A stretch of DNA of 32,206 nucleotides from Candidatus Abzuiibacterium crystallinum (GCA_002787155.1 PCVY01000046.1:1-32206); one strand, 5' to 3'. Numbered from the stretch's first letter, positions 16,776 to 25,433 are shown. Made by a program: numbers and translations. Notes: generated by a model from the letters alone, not told the origin.

Positions 16776-17566
16776 TGAAACTATTTGATACCCACACCCA
16801 CTTGTTTTTTCCCGATTTCAAAGAGGATTTTGAAAAAGTGCTCGAACGTGCTGCGGCAGCAGGGGTGGGTTATTTCCTGAATGTCGGCACCAATAACGAC
16901 ACTTCACATCAATCATTACAACTTGCCAAAAAATTTCCCAACATGTATGCGGCAGTGGGGATTCATCCCAATGAAGCGGGTACGGCTCATCCGGAACATC
17001 TCGCTGAATTTGACGAGTGGCTGCGCGATCCCAAAGTGGTCGCGGTAGGGGAGATCGGGTTGGACTATTACCGTCATCACGCAGATCCTGCTATCCAGCG
17101 CCAAACCTTCATCAACTTTTTAAAAATAGCCGAACGCCATCAAAAACCGATCATTCTGCACATCCGTGATGCTTACGATGATGTCATTCAAATCTTAAAA
17201 GACTTTTTACCGCCGCCCATCCGCGGTGTTTCACATTGTTTTTCCGGAACACCCACGCATTTGGAACAATTGGTTCATCTGGGGCTTCATATTTCGTTTG
17301 CCGGCCCGCTCACGTATCCAAAAAACGATGTCTTGCGCGAAGCGGCCGCACTTTGCCCGAAAAACAAGCTCTTGGTCGAAACGGACGCACCTTATTTGCC
17401 GCCGCAGTCCGCCAGAGGCAAGCGCAACGAACCGGCACGGATGGTCGAAACAGCCGAACGCCTGGCGGCTTTACATCGCATGCCGTTAGACGTGTTTAGC
17501 GAACAACTTTTAGAGAACTGCAGAAACTTATTTGGACTTTCCCCGGCATGCGTTTCATCCGCTTAG
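16775..17566 (+). CDS. tatD: TatD family metal-dependent hydrolase (3'-5' DNase)
   Basis: TatD proteins are TIM-barrel amidohydrolase-fold nucleases implicated in DNA repair and in degrading damaged DNA. The 263-residue product begins with the metal-binding DTHTH (residues 5-9). It then shows GEIGLDYYR with the catalytic Glu, ILHIRDA, SHCFSG and the final ETDAPYLPP with the metal-binding Asp. All ligands typical of the family seem present, and the length is normal. It overlaps holB by one base (TAATG), and the next gene starts 19 bp before its end. The tmk-holB-tatD order is widespread. Confidence 0.93.
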   Translation: MKLFDTHTHLFFPDFKEDFEKVLERAAAAGVGYFLNVGTNNDTSHQSLQLAKKFPNMYAAVGIHPNEAGTAHPEHLAEFDEWLRDPKVVAVGEIGLDYYRHHADPAIQRQTFINFLKIAERHQKPIILHIRDAYDDVIQILKDFLPPPIRGVSHCFSGTPTHLEQLVHLGLHISFAGPLTYPKNDVLREAAALCPKNKLLVETDAPYLPPQSARGKRNEPARMVETAERLAALHRMPLDVFSEQLLENCRNLFGLSPACVSSA

Positions 17567-18636
17567 CACTCGATTGGTTTTTCAGCGAAAAACCTTATTT
17601 AGGCATGTTTTTCTTCATCCTGATTTATTTTGCCGTGATGGCATGGATGGAAAATTTATTGCCTCACGAATTTGAGCCATTGACAGAGAGTTCTTCCGTC
17701 CAAACCTTAGAAAACGTCATGGAAGCTCGTCAGCAAGATGAAGCATTCTTGGCGCGCCGCTTTGAAGAAAAGCCGTATTTAAAGTGGTTGTCTGATGTTT
17801 TTATGTCCGGGATAACCTTAGGCATTTTGATCGGGTCAGTTTTGAATGTATTCTTAATTAAGAAAACCATTCAAAAAAAACCATGGCTTGAAGCGGCGCA
17901 CACCGCGCCTGCAGTCTCATGGGGCATGAATGAAATTTTTAAGGCTGTGATTTTATTTGTGTTTGCGGGTGTCGGCCTGAATCTTTTCTTTATGGTGATG
18001 GATGCCGTGCGGCTGCAGCCGTCTGATTCTAATTTCCTATTAATCCTTCATACGTCGCTCACGGATGTTTTTATTGCGGGATTAATCATTTATTTTGTGA
18101 CGCGCGCGCGTCATACCGTGGCACGGGCATTTGGGCTGCCCCCGCATGTGAATGCGGCGAAGGAATGCTGGGTGGGCGTTCAAGCTTATTTTGCAGTCAT
18201 TCCTTCTTTCCTCATGATGATGCTTTTACTAGTGGTGGTGACTAACTTTTTTCATTGGTCGCCCGATCCGCATCCTTTGGTCGGGATTTTCATTGAAGAA
18301 GAAACCAAAGCGCCTTGGCTCGTGACTTATTCGTGGGTACTGGCTTGTTTTATCGGGCCGGTGATTGAAGAGGTTTTTTTTCGAGGTTTCGTTTACCCGG
18401 TGTTTAAAAAACATTGGGGCATCCGGTGGGGCATGGTGCTTTCGGCGGCTTTTTTTGCGCTGATTCACGGCAACTGGTTTGCTTTTTTCCCGGTTTTCTT
18501 TCTGGGAATGGTTTTGTGTTATTTGTATGAGAGGCGCGGCAGCCTGATTTCCTGCATCTCCCTGCACGTCCTTCATAATTGTATTTTCGTTACTTATTTC
18601 TTTTTAACCAAAGCCATTTTAGGCGGTGCGGTGTAA
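17548..18636 (+). CDS. CPBP family intramembrane glutamic protease (CAAX protease-like)
   Basis: A 362-residue polytopic membrane protein. Hydrophobic segments are visible around residues 15-35, 85-110, 135-155, 165-185, 215-240, 255-275, 290-330 and 335-355. The core is EEVFFRG, the EExxxR motif of CPBP/Rce1-like proteases, followed by FALIHGNW and the SLHVLHN histidine motif. The catalytic Glu pair and both histidine motifs are present, so activity is plausible; the substrate is unknown. The N-terminal half carries an extra soluble segment (about 38-80) rich in Glu. The ATG lies inside tatD, and the next gene, a second membrane protease, starts 2 bp after the stop. Confidence 0.85.
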   Translation: MRFIRLALDWFFSEKPYLGMFFFILIYFAVMAWMENLLPHEFEPLTESSSVQTLENVMEARQQDEAFLARRFEEKPYLKWLSDVFMSGITLGILIGSVLNVFLIKKTIQKKPWLEAAHTAPAVSWGMNEIFKAVILFVFAGVGLNLFFMVMDAVRLQPSDSNFLLILHTSLTDVFIAGLIIYFVTRARHTVARAFGLPPHVNAAKECWVGVQAYFAVIPSFLMMMLLLVVVTNFFHWSPDPHPLVGIFIEEETKAPWLVTYSWVLACFIGPVIEEVFFRGFVYPVFKKHWGIRWGMVLSAAFFALIHGNWFAFFPVFFLGMVLCYLYERRGSLISCISLHVLHNCIFVTYFFLTKAILGGAV

Positions 18637-18638
18637 GA

Positions 18639-19250
18639 ATGATTACAACCGTTGTTGTTCTCTTCTTTATTTTCTTGATGACCGTTACTTTTCACGAAGT
18701 TTCTCACGGTTTGGTTGCTTTTTGGCGGGGGGATGACACAGCTTACCGTTCAAAGCGCTTAACCTTGAACCCTTTTCGTCACATTGATTTATTTTGGACG
18801 ATTCTTTTTCCGGCCATGCTTTTGTTTGCGACCGGCGGGCGTTTTGCTTTGGGAATGGCGAAACCGGTGCCGGTCAATTTTTCCAAGTTAAAAAATCGTA
18901 AATTCGACATGATCCTGGTTGCCGTCGCAGGGCCGCTTGCCAACCTCGTTTTCGCGTGGTTTTTGGCAGGCTGGTATCATGCGACTGAATATTTTCCTTT
19001 TTTGTACGGCGTCTATTTTAACTTGGGATTGGCTTTCTTTAATTTAATACCCATTCCGCCTTTAGACGGGTCACGTATTTTAGCGGGTATTTTACCGCTT
19101 GAGGCTGAGAAATGGCTCTATCAAATTGAGCGGTTTGGTTTTATCATTGTGGCGCTGCTTTATTTTTCGGGCATTTTGTTTACGCTGATTATGCCGGGTA
19201 TTAACTTATTTGCGCGGCTGCTTCAAGTGCCGCCGGTGATGCTTTCATGA
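18639..19250 (+). CDS. M50 family site-2-type intramembrane metalloprotease
   Basis: The product has 203 residues from the ATG at 18639, chosen because it follows the previous stop by 2 bp and gives a membrane-segment N-terminus; an earlier in-frame ATG at 18579 would overlap the CPBP gene by 58 bp. HEVSH provides the zinc-binding HExxH. NLIPIPPLDGSRI carries the third zinc ligand (Asp) of the short bacterial S2P-like group. Four to five transmembrane segments are visible and no PDZ domain, as in the minimal M50 branch. It probably cleaves membrane-embedded peptides; the substrate is unknown. The stop overlaps the mtnA start (ATGA). Confidence 0.88.
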   Translation: MITTVVVLFFIFLMTVTFHEVSHGLVAFWRGDDTAYRSKRLTLNPFRHIDLFWTILFPAMLLFATGGRFALGMAKPVPVNFSKLKNRKFDMILVAVAGPLANLVFAWFLAGWYHATEYFPFLYGVYFNLGLAFFNLIPIPPLDGSRILAGILPLEAEKWLYQIERFGFIIVALLYFSGILFTLIMPGINLFARLLQVPPVMLS

Positions 19251-20296
19251 AATCATTAAAATTTGAACCTGTGCAATTTAAAAAGGAAACTTTGGTTTTA
19301 ATCGATCAGCGCCAATTACCCTCCCGGTTTGTGTTGATGAAACTAAAGCGCCTGAAAGCAGTTCATCAAGCTATTCGTGAGATGGTAGTCAGGGGCGCTC
19401 CTGCGATTGGGATCACGGCCGCTTACGGGATGTATATCGCCATTCAGAAACAGTCCTTCAAAACACCTCGGGCGTTTTTACGCGCGCTGGAGGCAGCCGG
19501 TGCTTATTTGAAAACATCGCGCCCGACCGCTGTCAATTTGGCTTGGGCCGTTGATCGTGTGATTGAAAAGGTAAAATCCTCTCACATCAAGAACACGGTT
19601 CAGCTGAAGCAATTGGTTTTCCGCGAGGCCGAGGAGATTCACTTAGAAGATATTCGCCTTTGCTTCGCCATCGGGAAGCACGGCGAAAAGTTAATTCGGC
19701 CGGGCATGTCAGTTTTAACGCATTGCAATGCAGGCGGTCTGGCAACCTCCGGTTACGGCACAGCGCTCAGCCCTATCTTTGAAGCATCCCGAAAAGGAAA
19801 GCGCCCGCATGTGTATGTGGATGAAACACGCCCGCTCCTGCAAGGCGCGCGTCTCACGGCTTGGGAGCTCATGCAATACAAAGTCAACGCAACGCTTATT
19901 TGCGACAACATGGCCGGGGCGCTGATGCACCAGGGTAAAATTAAACTGGTGATCACAGGCGCAGACCGCATTGTCCGGAACGGCGATACAGCGAACAAAA
20001 TCGGCACTTACGCGGTTGCGTGTCTTGCGCATCTGCACGGGATTCCGTTTTATGTGGCGGCGCCCAGTTCTACTTTTGATTTTTCAAAGAAAACGGGCAG
20101 TGAGATTCCGATTGAAAAACGGCATCCGCGCGAAATTAAGATGATTAAAAACCATGCGTTGGCCCCGGCTGAAATGGCGGCGGATAATCCGGCGTTTGAC
20201 GTCACGCCTCACCGGCTGATTAAAGGCTTTATTACCGAAAAAGGAATTTTAAGGCCGCCTTATTCCAAAAGTCTCAAGTGTCTCCAAAATCAATGA
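19247..20296 (+). CDS. mtnA: S-methyl-5-thioribose-1-phosphate isomerase
   Basis: Converts 5-methylthioribose 1-phosphate to 5-methylthioribulose 1-phosphate in the methionine salvage pathway. The 349-residue protein has RGAPAIG near the N-terminus, THCNAGG with the catalytic Cys at residue 160, and TGADRI with the catalytic Asp at residue 240. These are the hallmark residues of MtnA among eIF-2B-like proteins. NGDTANKIGTY follows, as is typical. A role as ribose-1,5-bisphosphate isomerase is less likely given these motifs. No other methionine-salvage gene is in the window. It overlaps both neighbours by ATGA. Confidence 0.94.
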   Translation: MKSLKFEPVQFKKETLVLIDQRQLPSRFVLMKLKRLKAVHQAIREMVVRGAPAIGITAAYGMYIAIQKQSFKTPRAFLRALEAAGAYLKTSRPTAVNLAWAVDRVIEKVKSSHIKNTVQLKQLVFREAEEIHLEDIRLCFAIGKHGEKLIRPGMSVLTHCNAGGLATSGYGTALSPIFEASRKGKRPHVYVDETRPLLQGARLTAWELMQYKVNATLICDNMAGALMHQGKIKLVITGADRIVRNGDTANKIGTYAVACLAHLHGIPFYVAAPSSTFDFSKKTGSEIPIEKRHPREIKMIKNHALAPAEMAADNPAFDVTPHRLIKGFITEKGILRPPYSKSLKCLQNQ

Positions 20297-21219
20297 CAGA
20301 ACGCGAACTTTTAAAAGAAATCAAAACACAATTCAAAACTCACTTTCCCGTCACGGTAGGCATCGGTGACGATGCCGCTGTTTTACGGCAAAGCAAAGCA
20401 AAGAAAACGCTGCTTGCCGTTGATTTGATGGTAGAAAATATCGATTTTACGTTTGAAAAAATAACACCCGAAGCCGTTGGCCGTAAAGCGCTCGCCGTCA
20501 ATTTAAGCGATATCGCTGCGATGGGCGGGAAGCCGGCCGCAGCAGTGGTGGGGCTTGTGCTCCCCAGAAAAGTGCCGGTACGCCGCGTGAAACGGTTTAT
20601 GAACGGCCTTAAACAGATGGCCCGGCAATCCGGCGTTGTGGTTGCAGGCGGTGATTTATCGCGCGGTCCGTGTTGGATGATTTCGGTTACGATCACCGGC
20701 GAAATGAAAAAAAACATCAAACCGGTTTGCCGTTCAGGCGGGCGGGCGGGTGATGTAATTGCCGTGACCGGTGAATTAGGCGGGTCGATTGAGAAGAAAC
20801 ACTGGGCTTTTACACCGCGCCTTAAAGAAGGTGCATGGCTTGCCGAAAGAGGCGTACATGCCATGATGGATGTTTCTGACGGATTATTGCAAGATCTCGA
20901 TCAGTTGTTGCTGGCTTCCGGAACAGCCGCCTCCATTGATTTTTCTTGCATTCCGATTTCAAAAACTGCAAAACACTTGAGCCGGTCTAAAGAAGAAGCG
21001 CTTGGCCATGCATTGAGTGACGGAGAAGATTTTGAATTATTGTTTACGGTAAGTGCGCATCAATGGGAAAAAATAAAAGCGGATTGGCGGAAACATTTTA
21101 AAACGCCGTTGACCCAAATTGGGAGGGTGGTAGGCGGAAAACCTTGCATCTATTTTAAATACGGACAAAAACCAGTGATGTATCGCCCGAAACAAAAAGG
21201 TTACGATCATTTTTCATGA
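20293..21219 (+). CDS. thiL: Thiamine-monophosphate kinase
   Basis: Phosphorylates thiamine monophosphate to thiamine diphosphate, the active cofactor. The product has 308 residues from the ATG at 20293, which overlaps the mtnA stop (ATGA); an in-frame ATG at 20278 would add five residues and is less favoured. PurM/ThiL-fold motifs: GIGDDAAV at the N-terminus, NLSDIAAMGG, VAGGDLSRG, and the later MDVSDGLLQDL and SDGEDFELLF. Metal- and ATP-binding Asp residues are conserved. The usual LVEGVHF reads MVENIDF. The stop overlaps the start of tsaE. Confidence 0.94.
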   Translation: MTERELLKEIKTQFKTHFPVTVGIGDDAAVLRQSKAKKTLLAVDLMVENIDFTFEKITPEAVGRKALAVNLSDIAAMGGKPAAAVVGLVLPRKVPVRRVKRFMNGLKQMARQSGVVVAGGDLSRGPCWMISVTITGEMKKNIKPVCRSGGRAGDVIAVTGELGGSIEKKHWAFTPRLKEGAWLAERGVHAMMDVSDGLLQDLDQLLLASGTAASIDFSCIPISKTAKHLSRSKEEALGHALSDGEDFELLFTVSAHQWEKIKADWRKHFKTPLTQIGRVVGGKPCIYFKYGQKPVMYRPKQKGYDHFS

Positions 21220-21686
21220 CAAGAGTTACCATTGTGTCGCAATCAGCTGCTCAAACCGCACGCTTGGCGCAGAAATTAAGCCGCTTAGTTTTACCGGGAA
21301 GTGTTCTGGCACTGTCAGGCGAATTGGGAGCAGGTAAAACCACTTTTGTGCAGGGTTTTGCCAAAGGGCTCGCGATTAAACAATCGGTGAAGAGCCCCAC
21401 TTTCGTTTTTTTACATGTCTATCAGGGCGGGCGGTATTTGTTGTATCATTTTGATCTTTACCGAGTCGAAAAAGCGGATGATTTGAATCAAATCGGGTTT
21501 TCAGATTATATTCATGAACCCGGTGCGGTGGCAGTGGTGGAATGGGCCGAGAAAGCAGGGGCGGCGCTGCCGGCTGATTTTATTAAAATCGTGATTCAGA
21601 TGACGGGTCAGAATAAGCGGCGGTTGACATTGAGCGGCACGGGGCTGCAAAGTGATAAGATTTTGAAGCAATTTACATCCAAATGA
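21216..21686 (+). CDS. tsaE: tRNA threonylcarbamoyladenosine biosynthesis ATPase TsaE
   Basis: ATPase that works with TsaB and TsaD to place threonylcarbamoyl on A37 of ANN-decoding tRNAs. The 156-residue protein shows [18 protein letters not shown] (P-loop), [10 protein letters not shown], the HFDLYR block and VVEWAEK with the Walker B-like Glu. All are standard for TsaE, and the length is normal. It sits directly before tsaB with a 4-bp overlap, the usual pairing. tsaD is not in this window. Confidence 0.94.
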   Translation: MTRVTIVSQSAAQTARLAQKLSRLVLPGSVLALSGELGAGKTTFVQGFAKGLAIKQSVKSPTFVFLHVYQGGRYLLYHFDLYRVEKADDLNQIGFSDYIHEPGAVAVVEWAEKAGAALPADFIKIVIQMTGQNKRRLTLSGTGLQSDKILKQFTSK

Positions 21687-22375
21687 ATATTTTAGCTATT
21701 GAAACATCATCTCCTTGTTTGAGTGTGGCAGCCGGCCGTCTGGGCGGGCGTGTCTTTGAAATGAATTTTGAAGCAGGCTTACGCCATTCAGAAAATCTGA
21801 TGCACGCGATTCAACATGTGCTAAAATCAGCACGTCTTGGTAAACATGATTTGGACGTGATTGCCTACGGCAGAGGGCCAGGTTCTTTCACAGGTCTGCG
21901 GATCGGCTTAGCGGCTGTGAAAGGTTTGGCGGCGGCGCTTCAAACCAAAGTGATCGGTGTTTCTAGTTTAGATTTAATAGCGCTGCAATTGCCGGAGCAT
22001 GAAACAGAAATCGCCGTGACATTAGATGCCAGGCGGGAAGCGCTCTATGCTGCCTTTTATCAATACCGGGCAAACAAGTGGCAAGTTGTCAAGAAACAAG
22101 CGCTCGTGACTTATGAGGCATGGTGCCGTGAAGTTAAGCCTCAATCAGTGATTGCGGGAGATGCGCTTAAGAGTTATGGCAGCCGAATGAAAGAGGATTT
22201 ACCGGCTTCTGTTAGGTGGGCGCCTGAAAAAGACTGGTATCCAAAAGCAGCTGCTATTTTTAAATGGTTTCAGATATTCAAACGTTCTATTCCATATCAA
22301 TCGCTTGAAGATATTAAACCGTATTATTTAAGACTTTCAGAAGCTGAAGAGAGACGCCGTCTGCGACGATTATGA
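21683..22375 (+). CDS. tsaB: tRNA threonylcarbamoyladenosine biosynthesis protein TsaB
   Basis: Non-catalytic partner of TsaD in t6A synthesis. The 230-residue protein begins with the ASKHA motif ILAIETSS and contains YGRGPGSFTGLRIG, the signature of the TsaB/TsaD family. It lacks the HxxxH metal motif of TsaD, which separates it from that paralogue. The ATG overlaps the tsaE stop, and its own stop overlaps the alr start, so translation of the block is probably coupled. The C-terminus ends with PYYLRLSEAEERR, close to the typical YLR-AE ending. Confidence 0.94.
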   Translation: MNILAIETSSPCLSVAAGRLGGRVFEMNFEAGLRHSENLMHAIQHVLKSARLGKHDLDVIAYGRGPGSFTGLRIGLAAVKGLAAALQTKVIGVSSLDLIALQLPEHETEIAVTLDARREALYAAFYQYRANKWQVVKKQALVTYEAWCREVKPQSVIAGDALKSYGSRMKEDLPASVRWAPEKDWYPKAAAIFKWFQIFKRSIPYQSLEDIKPYYLRLSEAEERRRLRRL

Positions 22376-23514
22376 CGCTGCCATTGACCGAGCTGCATCT
22401 CAAACATCAAGACAGGCTTACTTGGGTTGAGTTAAACCAAGCGGCTTTGCTGCATAATTTGAATCAAATCAAAAAGCTTGCCATGCCTACCACCGAAACC
22501 TTAGCGGTGGTCAAAGCCAATGCCTATGGTCACGGTTTACTGCCCATTGCTCAGGCGCTGCAAGCGCATGTGACTTATCTGGGCGTTGCAACGATTGAAG
22601 AAGCGGTTCAATTAAGGGAAGCAGGCCTCTCAATCCCCATTTTGTTATTTGGCGTTCCTTTTGAACATCAAATCCGGCTTGCCATCCAACACAACATCAC
22701 GCTTTCCGTTTCAAGCACTCAAGAAGCAGAACGAATTCAATCCGTAGCCGAACAAATGAACCGTCCGGCGGCAGTCCATATCAAAGTCGATACAGGGATG
22801 GGCAGGCTTGGCATTCCTTTGAGACATGCCAAAAAAGATATTCCCGGCATGATCCGCCTCACGGCTTTGAAACCGGAGGGTATTTATACGCATTTGCCGG
22901 CGGCAGAATTGGATCATGACCCGAAAATAGACCGGCAAATTAAGCTTTTTCATGGGTTATTGTCCTGGCTTGCCGAACGCAGCATTTCTTTTGCTTACCG
23001 CCATGCCGCCAACAGTGCCGCGGTGATTAATTATCGAGAGGCGCATCTTAATGTGGTGCGGCCCGGGTTGAGTTTGTATGGGATTTATCCGGATGAAAAG
23101 CTGAGCGGTAAAATTAAATTAGAGCCGGTTTTAACCTGGAAAGCGCGTGTCGTGCTTATCAAATCGATCGAAACCGGCGAATCGGTTGGTTATGGCCGCA
23201 CGTTTATTGCTTCTTCCAGAACGCGAATTGCCGTGATTCCGGTTGGTTATAGCCACGGTTATCCTTTCCAGGCCGCTCATCAATCACGGGTTTTGATTCG
23301 TGATAAATTTTATCCCGTTGTAGGGCGTATTTCGATGGATTATCTCACGGTGAATATCGGGGGTGACTCCGTCGACGTGCAGGATATTGCTACCTTGATA
23401 GGCCGGGACACGCTTCAAATGATTCGTGCCGAGGAAATTGCTCAAGCTGCCGGCACCATTCCGTATGAAATTGTCGCAAGAATTAGCCGCCAAATCCCGA
23501 GAGTTATTCATTAA
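22372..23514 (+). CDS. alr: Alanine racemase
   Basis: PLP enzyme that interconverts L- and D-alanine, supplying D-alanine for peptidoglycan in the cytoplasm. The 380-residue protein has AVVKANAYGHG, with Lys48 as the Schiff-base lysine, the conserved IKVDTGMGRLG block, and SVGYGRTF with the second catalytic base (Tyr), followed by RISMDYLTV. The length is normal. The ATG overlaps the tsaB stop, and birA starts immediately after its TAA with no gap. Its presence points to a peptidoglycan-containing cell. Confidence 0.95.
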   Translation: MTLPLTELHLKHQDRLTWVELNQAALLHNLNQIKKLAMPTTETLAVVKANAYGHGLLPIAQALQAHVTYLGVATIEEAVQLREAGLSIPILLFGVPFEHQIRLAIQHNITLSVSSTQEAERIQSVAEQMNRPAAVHIKVDTGMGRLGIPLRHAKKDIPGMIRLTALKPEGIYTHLPAAELDHDPKIDRQIKLFHGLLSWLAERSISFAYRHAANSAAVINYREAHLNVVRPGLSLYGIYPDEKLSGKIKLEPVLTWKARVVLIKSIETGESVGYGRTFIASSRTRIAVIPVGYSHGYPFQAAHQSRVLIRDKFYPVVGRISMDYLTVNIGGDSVDVQDIATLIGRDTLQMIRAEEIAQAAGTIPYEIVARISRQIPRVIH

Positions 23515-24063
23515 ATGAATTACCGCATTGTACATTATCCGACTTTGGGCTCGACCAATGATGAAGCTAAGAAGTTGGCGGATAGCGGTGTCGCCGAAGG
23601 GACGGTTTTATGGGCAGATTTTCAAACCAAAGGCCGCGGCCGTTTCGATCGTCAGTGGGTTTCACCGCGCAGCCAAAATCTACTTTTTTCTGTTATCACC
23701 AGACCGCGGCATATTCAAATTAATCACATTCCAATCGTGACGCATGTGGCAGCCAAAAGTGTCGTGAGGGCATTGACGGATGAATATCAATTAAAATGTC
23801 AAATTAAGCGGCCCAATGATGTGATGGTTGATGCAAAAAAAATCTGCGGTATTTTAGTCGAAGGGGCATCTAAAAAACAGGTGACCGATTACCTTGTGGT
23901 TGGTATCGGTGTCAATGTCAACAGCCGCGAACGCGATTTGACGGAGGGGGCAACATCTGTTTACGCGATCTGCCAGAAAAAACAAGACAGGCGGCAATTG
24001 CTGGACGCAATTCTCAAAGAATTTTCTCATCAATATCAAACTACTTTCGGGAGTCAGAATTGA
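23515..24063 (+). CDS. birA: Biotin--[acetyl-CoA-carboxylase] ligase, short form without DNA-binding domain
   Basis: Attaches biotin to carboxylase carrier proteins through biotinyl-AMP. The 182-residue protein is the catalytic domain only: GSTNDEAKKL at the N-terminus, the biotinyl-AMP loop GRGRFDRQW, KRPNDVMVDAKKICGILVEG, and VGIGVNVN. There is no N-terminal winged helix, so it is not a BirA-type repressor. The C-terminal SH3-like domain also seems absent or very short. It abuts alr and overlaps the coaX start codon. The birA-coaX pair is common. Confidence 0.93.
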   Translation: MNYRIVHYPTLGSTNDEAKKLADSGVAEGTVLWADFQTKGRGRFDRQWVSPRSQNLLFSVITRPRHIQINHIPIVTHVAAKSVVRALTDEYQLKCQIKRPNDVMVDAKKICGILVEGASKKQVTDYLVVGIGVNVNSRERDLTEGATSVYAICQKKQDRRQLLDAILKEFSHQYQTTFGSQN

Positions 24064-24848
24064 AGGCTAAAACAGGCGGCTTTTTATTAGCGATTGATAT
24101 TGGAAACTCCTCTATCAGCTGTGGTTTATTCAAAAGTGGGGCGTTGAAACACCATTTTTCAATATGTTCTAATGAGTTCCCAAAAATAGGTCCTATAATT
24201 AATAAATGTGGGGGAAGAAATATCATTGATAAGGTGATAATAGTTAGCGTTAACCCAAAATTAACAGGAAAATTAAGGGTTAAATTACAGAAAATAGTTC
24301 CAAAAAGGTCTATTTTGGTGCTTGGGCGCGACGTTAAGGTGAAAATTAAGCATCAATATGCATCAATTAATCAGTTGGGGTTAGACCGGCTTGTGAATAT
24401 TTATGGAGCTATTAGGTGGTATCGGAGACCCATCCTGATCATTGATTTTGGGACAGCAACTACTTTTGACCTTGTGACGAAAAGGGGCACCTTTAAAGGA
24501 GGGCTGATTATTCCCGGTATTGAAACGGCATGGGAAGCCCTCATCAGGCGCGCGGCATTACTTCCTAAACTGGAGATTAACCGAAAGCAAAAGATGCCGC
24601 TCGTTGGAACCAGTACGGTTTCTTGCATGCAAGCAGGCCTCCTTCAAGGTTTTGGCGCAATGGTCGATGGATTAATCGAGAGATATACCAAACGCAAGGG
24701 TGAGCGGTTTACCATCTTAGCAGCAGGCGGGCTGGCTCGATTGATACGGCCTTATGTTTTGCACCCAATGAAGTTGGATCCGTTTCACACCATTAAATCC
24801 TTAGCGTTCATTGCTGCAGACAGGGAAAAAAGGAGTCTTCATGGCTAG
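24060..24848 (+). CDS. coaX: Type III pantothenate kinase
   Basis: Phosphorylates pantothenate, the first step of coenzyme A synthesis. The 262-residue protein has the N-terminal ASKHA motif AIDIGNSS, then GLDRLVNIYGA (the usual GxDR block), IDFGTATTFDLV and GGLIIPGI, all typical of CoaX. The start codon is TTG at 24060, overlapping the birA TGA; no better ATG gives the DIGNSS motif. The first half is visibly richer in A and T than the neighbouring genes, which may reflect a different history or relaxed codon choice. The stop lies 8 bp inside the next gene. Confidence 0.93.
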   Translation: MKAKTGGFLLAIDIGNSSISCGLFKSGALKHHFSICSNEFPKIGPIINKCGGRNIIDKVIIVSVNPKLTGKLRVKLQKIVPKRSILVLGRDVKVKIKHQYASINQLGLDRLVNIYGAIRWYRRPILIIDFGTATTFDLVTKRGTFKGGLIIPGIETAWEALIRRAALLPKLEINRKQKMPLVGTSTVSCMQAGLLQGFGAMVDGLIERYTKRKGERFTILAAGGLARLIRPYVLHPMKLDPFHTIKSLAFIAADREKRSLHG

Positions 24849-25296
24849 TCAGGAAAAAAGGAAAACGCGGCTTTTTGCATCGCACCCACCCCAACGCTAT
24901 TTCTTATTGCTTCAATTGGGTATTTTCTTGGCGACGCTTGTTTTCCTGTTATCCATTATCATGACAACCGTTTCAAGTGTGATGCAGCAAGCTTACGCAC
25001 TTGTGGGAAGTTCAGACCAATTAACGAGTTTGTTTGATGCGATGGTGGCATCGCTTTTCTTCAAAATTGCAATTCTTTTTATCTGCTTGTTTCTCTTAAG
25101 CGCTTTGTTAGGTTTATTTTTCCTGGAGCGGTTGACAGGGCCTTTGGTGCGTATCCAGCGTGTTTTGGAAGAAATCGGAAGCGGGCGAATTCCGGAAACC
25201 GATGTTCATTTACGCGAATCGGATTATCCGACCGAGCTGGCGAATGCACTTTCCTCAGCGATTGCTTACCTCAGAAGAAAAAAAGCGGGCATGTAA
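24841..25296 (+). CDS. Small membrane protein with two transmembrane helices and a HAMP-like domain
   Basis: The product has 151 residues from the ATG at 24841, chosen because an aaaaaaggag ribosome binding site precedes it; an upstream in-frame ATG at 24811 is less likely. Transmembrane segments lie near residues 20-42 and 72-98, separated by a short extracytoplasmic loop of about 30 residues. A HAMP-like stretch follows, starting at LTGPLVRIQRVLEEIGSG. The protein ends shortly afterwards with a basic tail and has no kinase, cyclase or methyl-accepting output domain. It may act as a free-standing signalling adaptor; the role is unknown. It is the last gene of the operon and faces a minus-strand gene. 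Confidence 0.75.
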   Translation: MASQEKRKTRLFASHPPQRYFLLLQLGIFLATLVFLLSIIMTTVSSVMQQAYALVGSSDQLTSLFDAMVASLFFKIAILFICLFLLSALLGLFFLERLTGPLVRIQRVLEEIGSGRIPETDVHLRESDYPTELANALSSAIAYLRRKKAGM

Positions 25297-25307
25297 AAAA
25301 TCATTCC

Positions 25308-25429
25308 TGGGGTCAGCACCTGAAGTTCATTGAAGTTATTTACTATTTTTAATGAAAGCTTCAGGTGCAGTCCTAACCAACCAATTAGTATAAAATTGGA
25401 AGGTTAGGACAGGTCGGGGTCTGACCCCA
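25308..25429. repeat. 122-bp MITE-like palindromic element between convergent genes
   Basis: The outer ends tggggtcag (25308-25316) and ctgacccca (25421-25429) are perfect 9-bp inverted repeats. Inside are two hairpins: gcacctgaag (25316-25325) with cttcaggtgc (25359-25368), and gtcctaacc (25370-25378) with ggttaggac (25402-25410). It fills the gap between the stops at 25296 and 25434. It may be a REP or miniature element mobilised in trans, and it could also terminate transcription from both sides. Confidence 0.8.
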
Positions 25430-25433
25430 AGTT

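Noticed and set aside
20340..20864. Minus-strand open frame of 174 codons opposite thiL
   Set aside because: thiL on the plus strand has complete family motifs. The antisense frame has no recognisable motif or ribosome binding site and is a by-product of thiL codon use.
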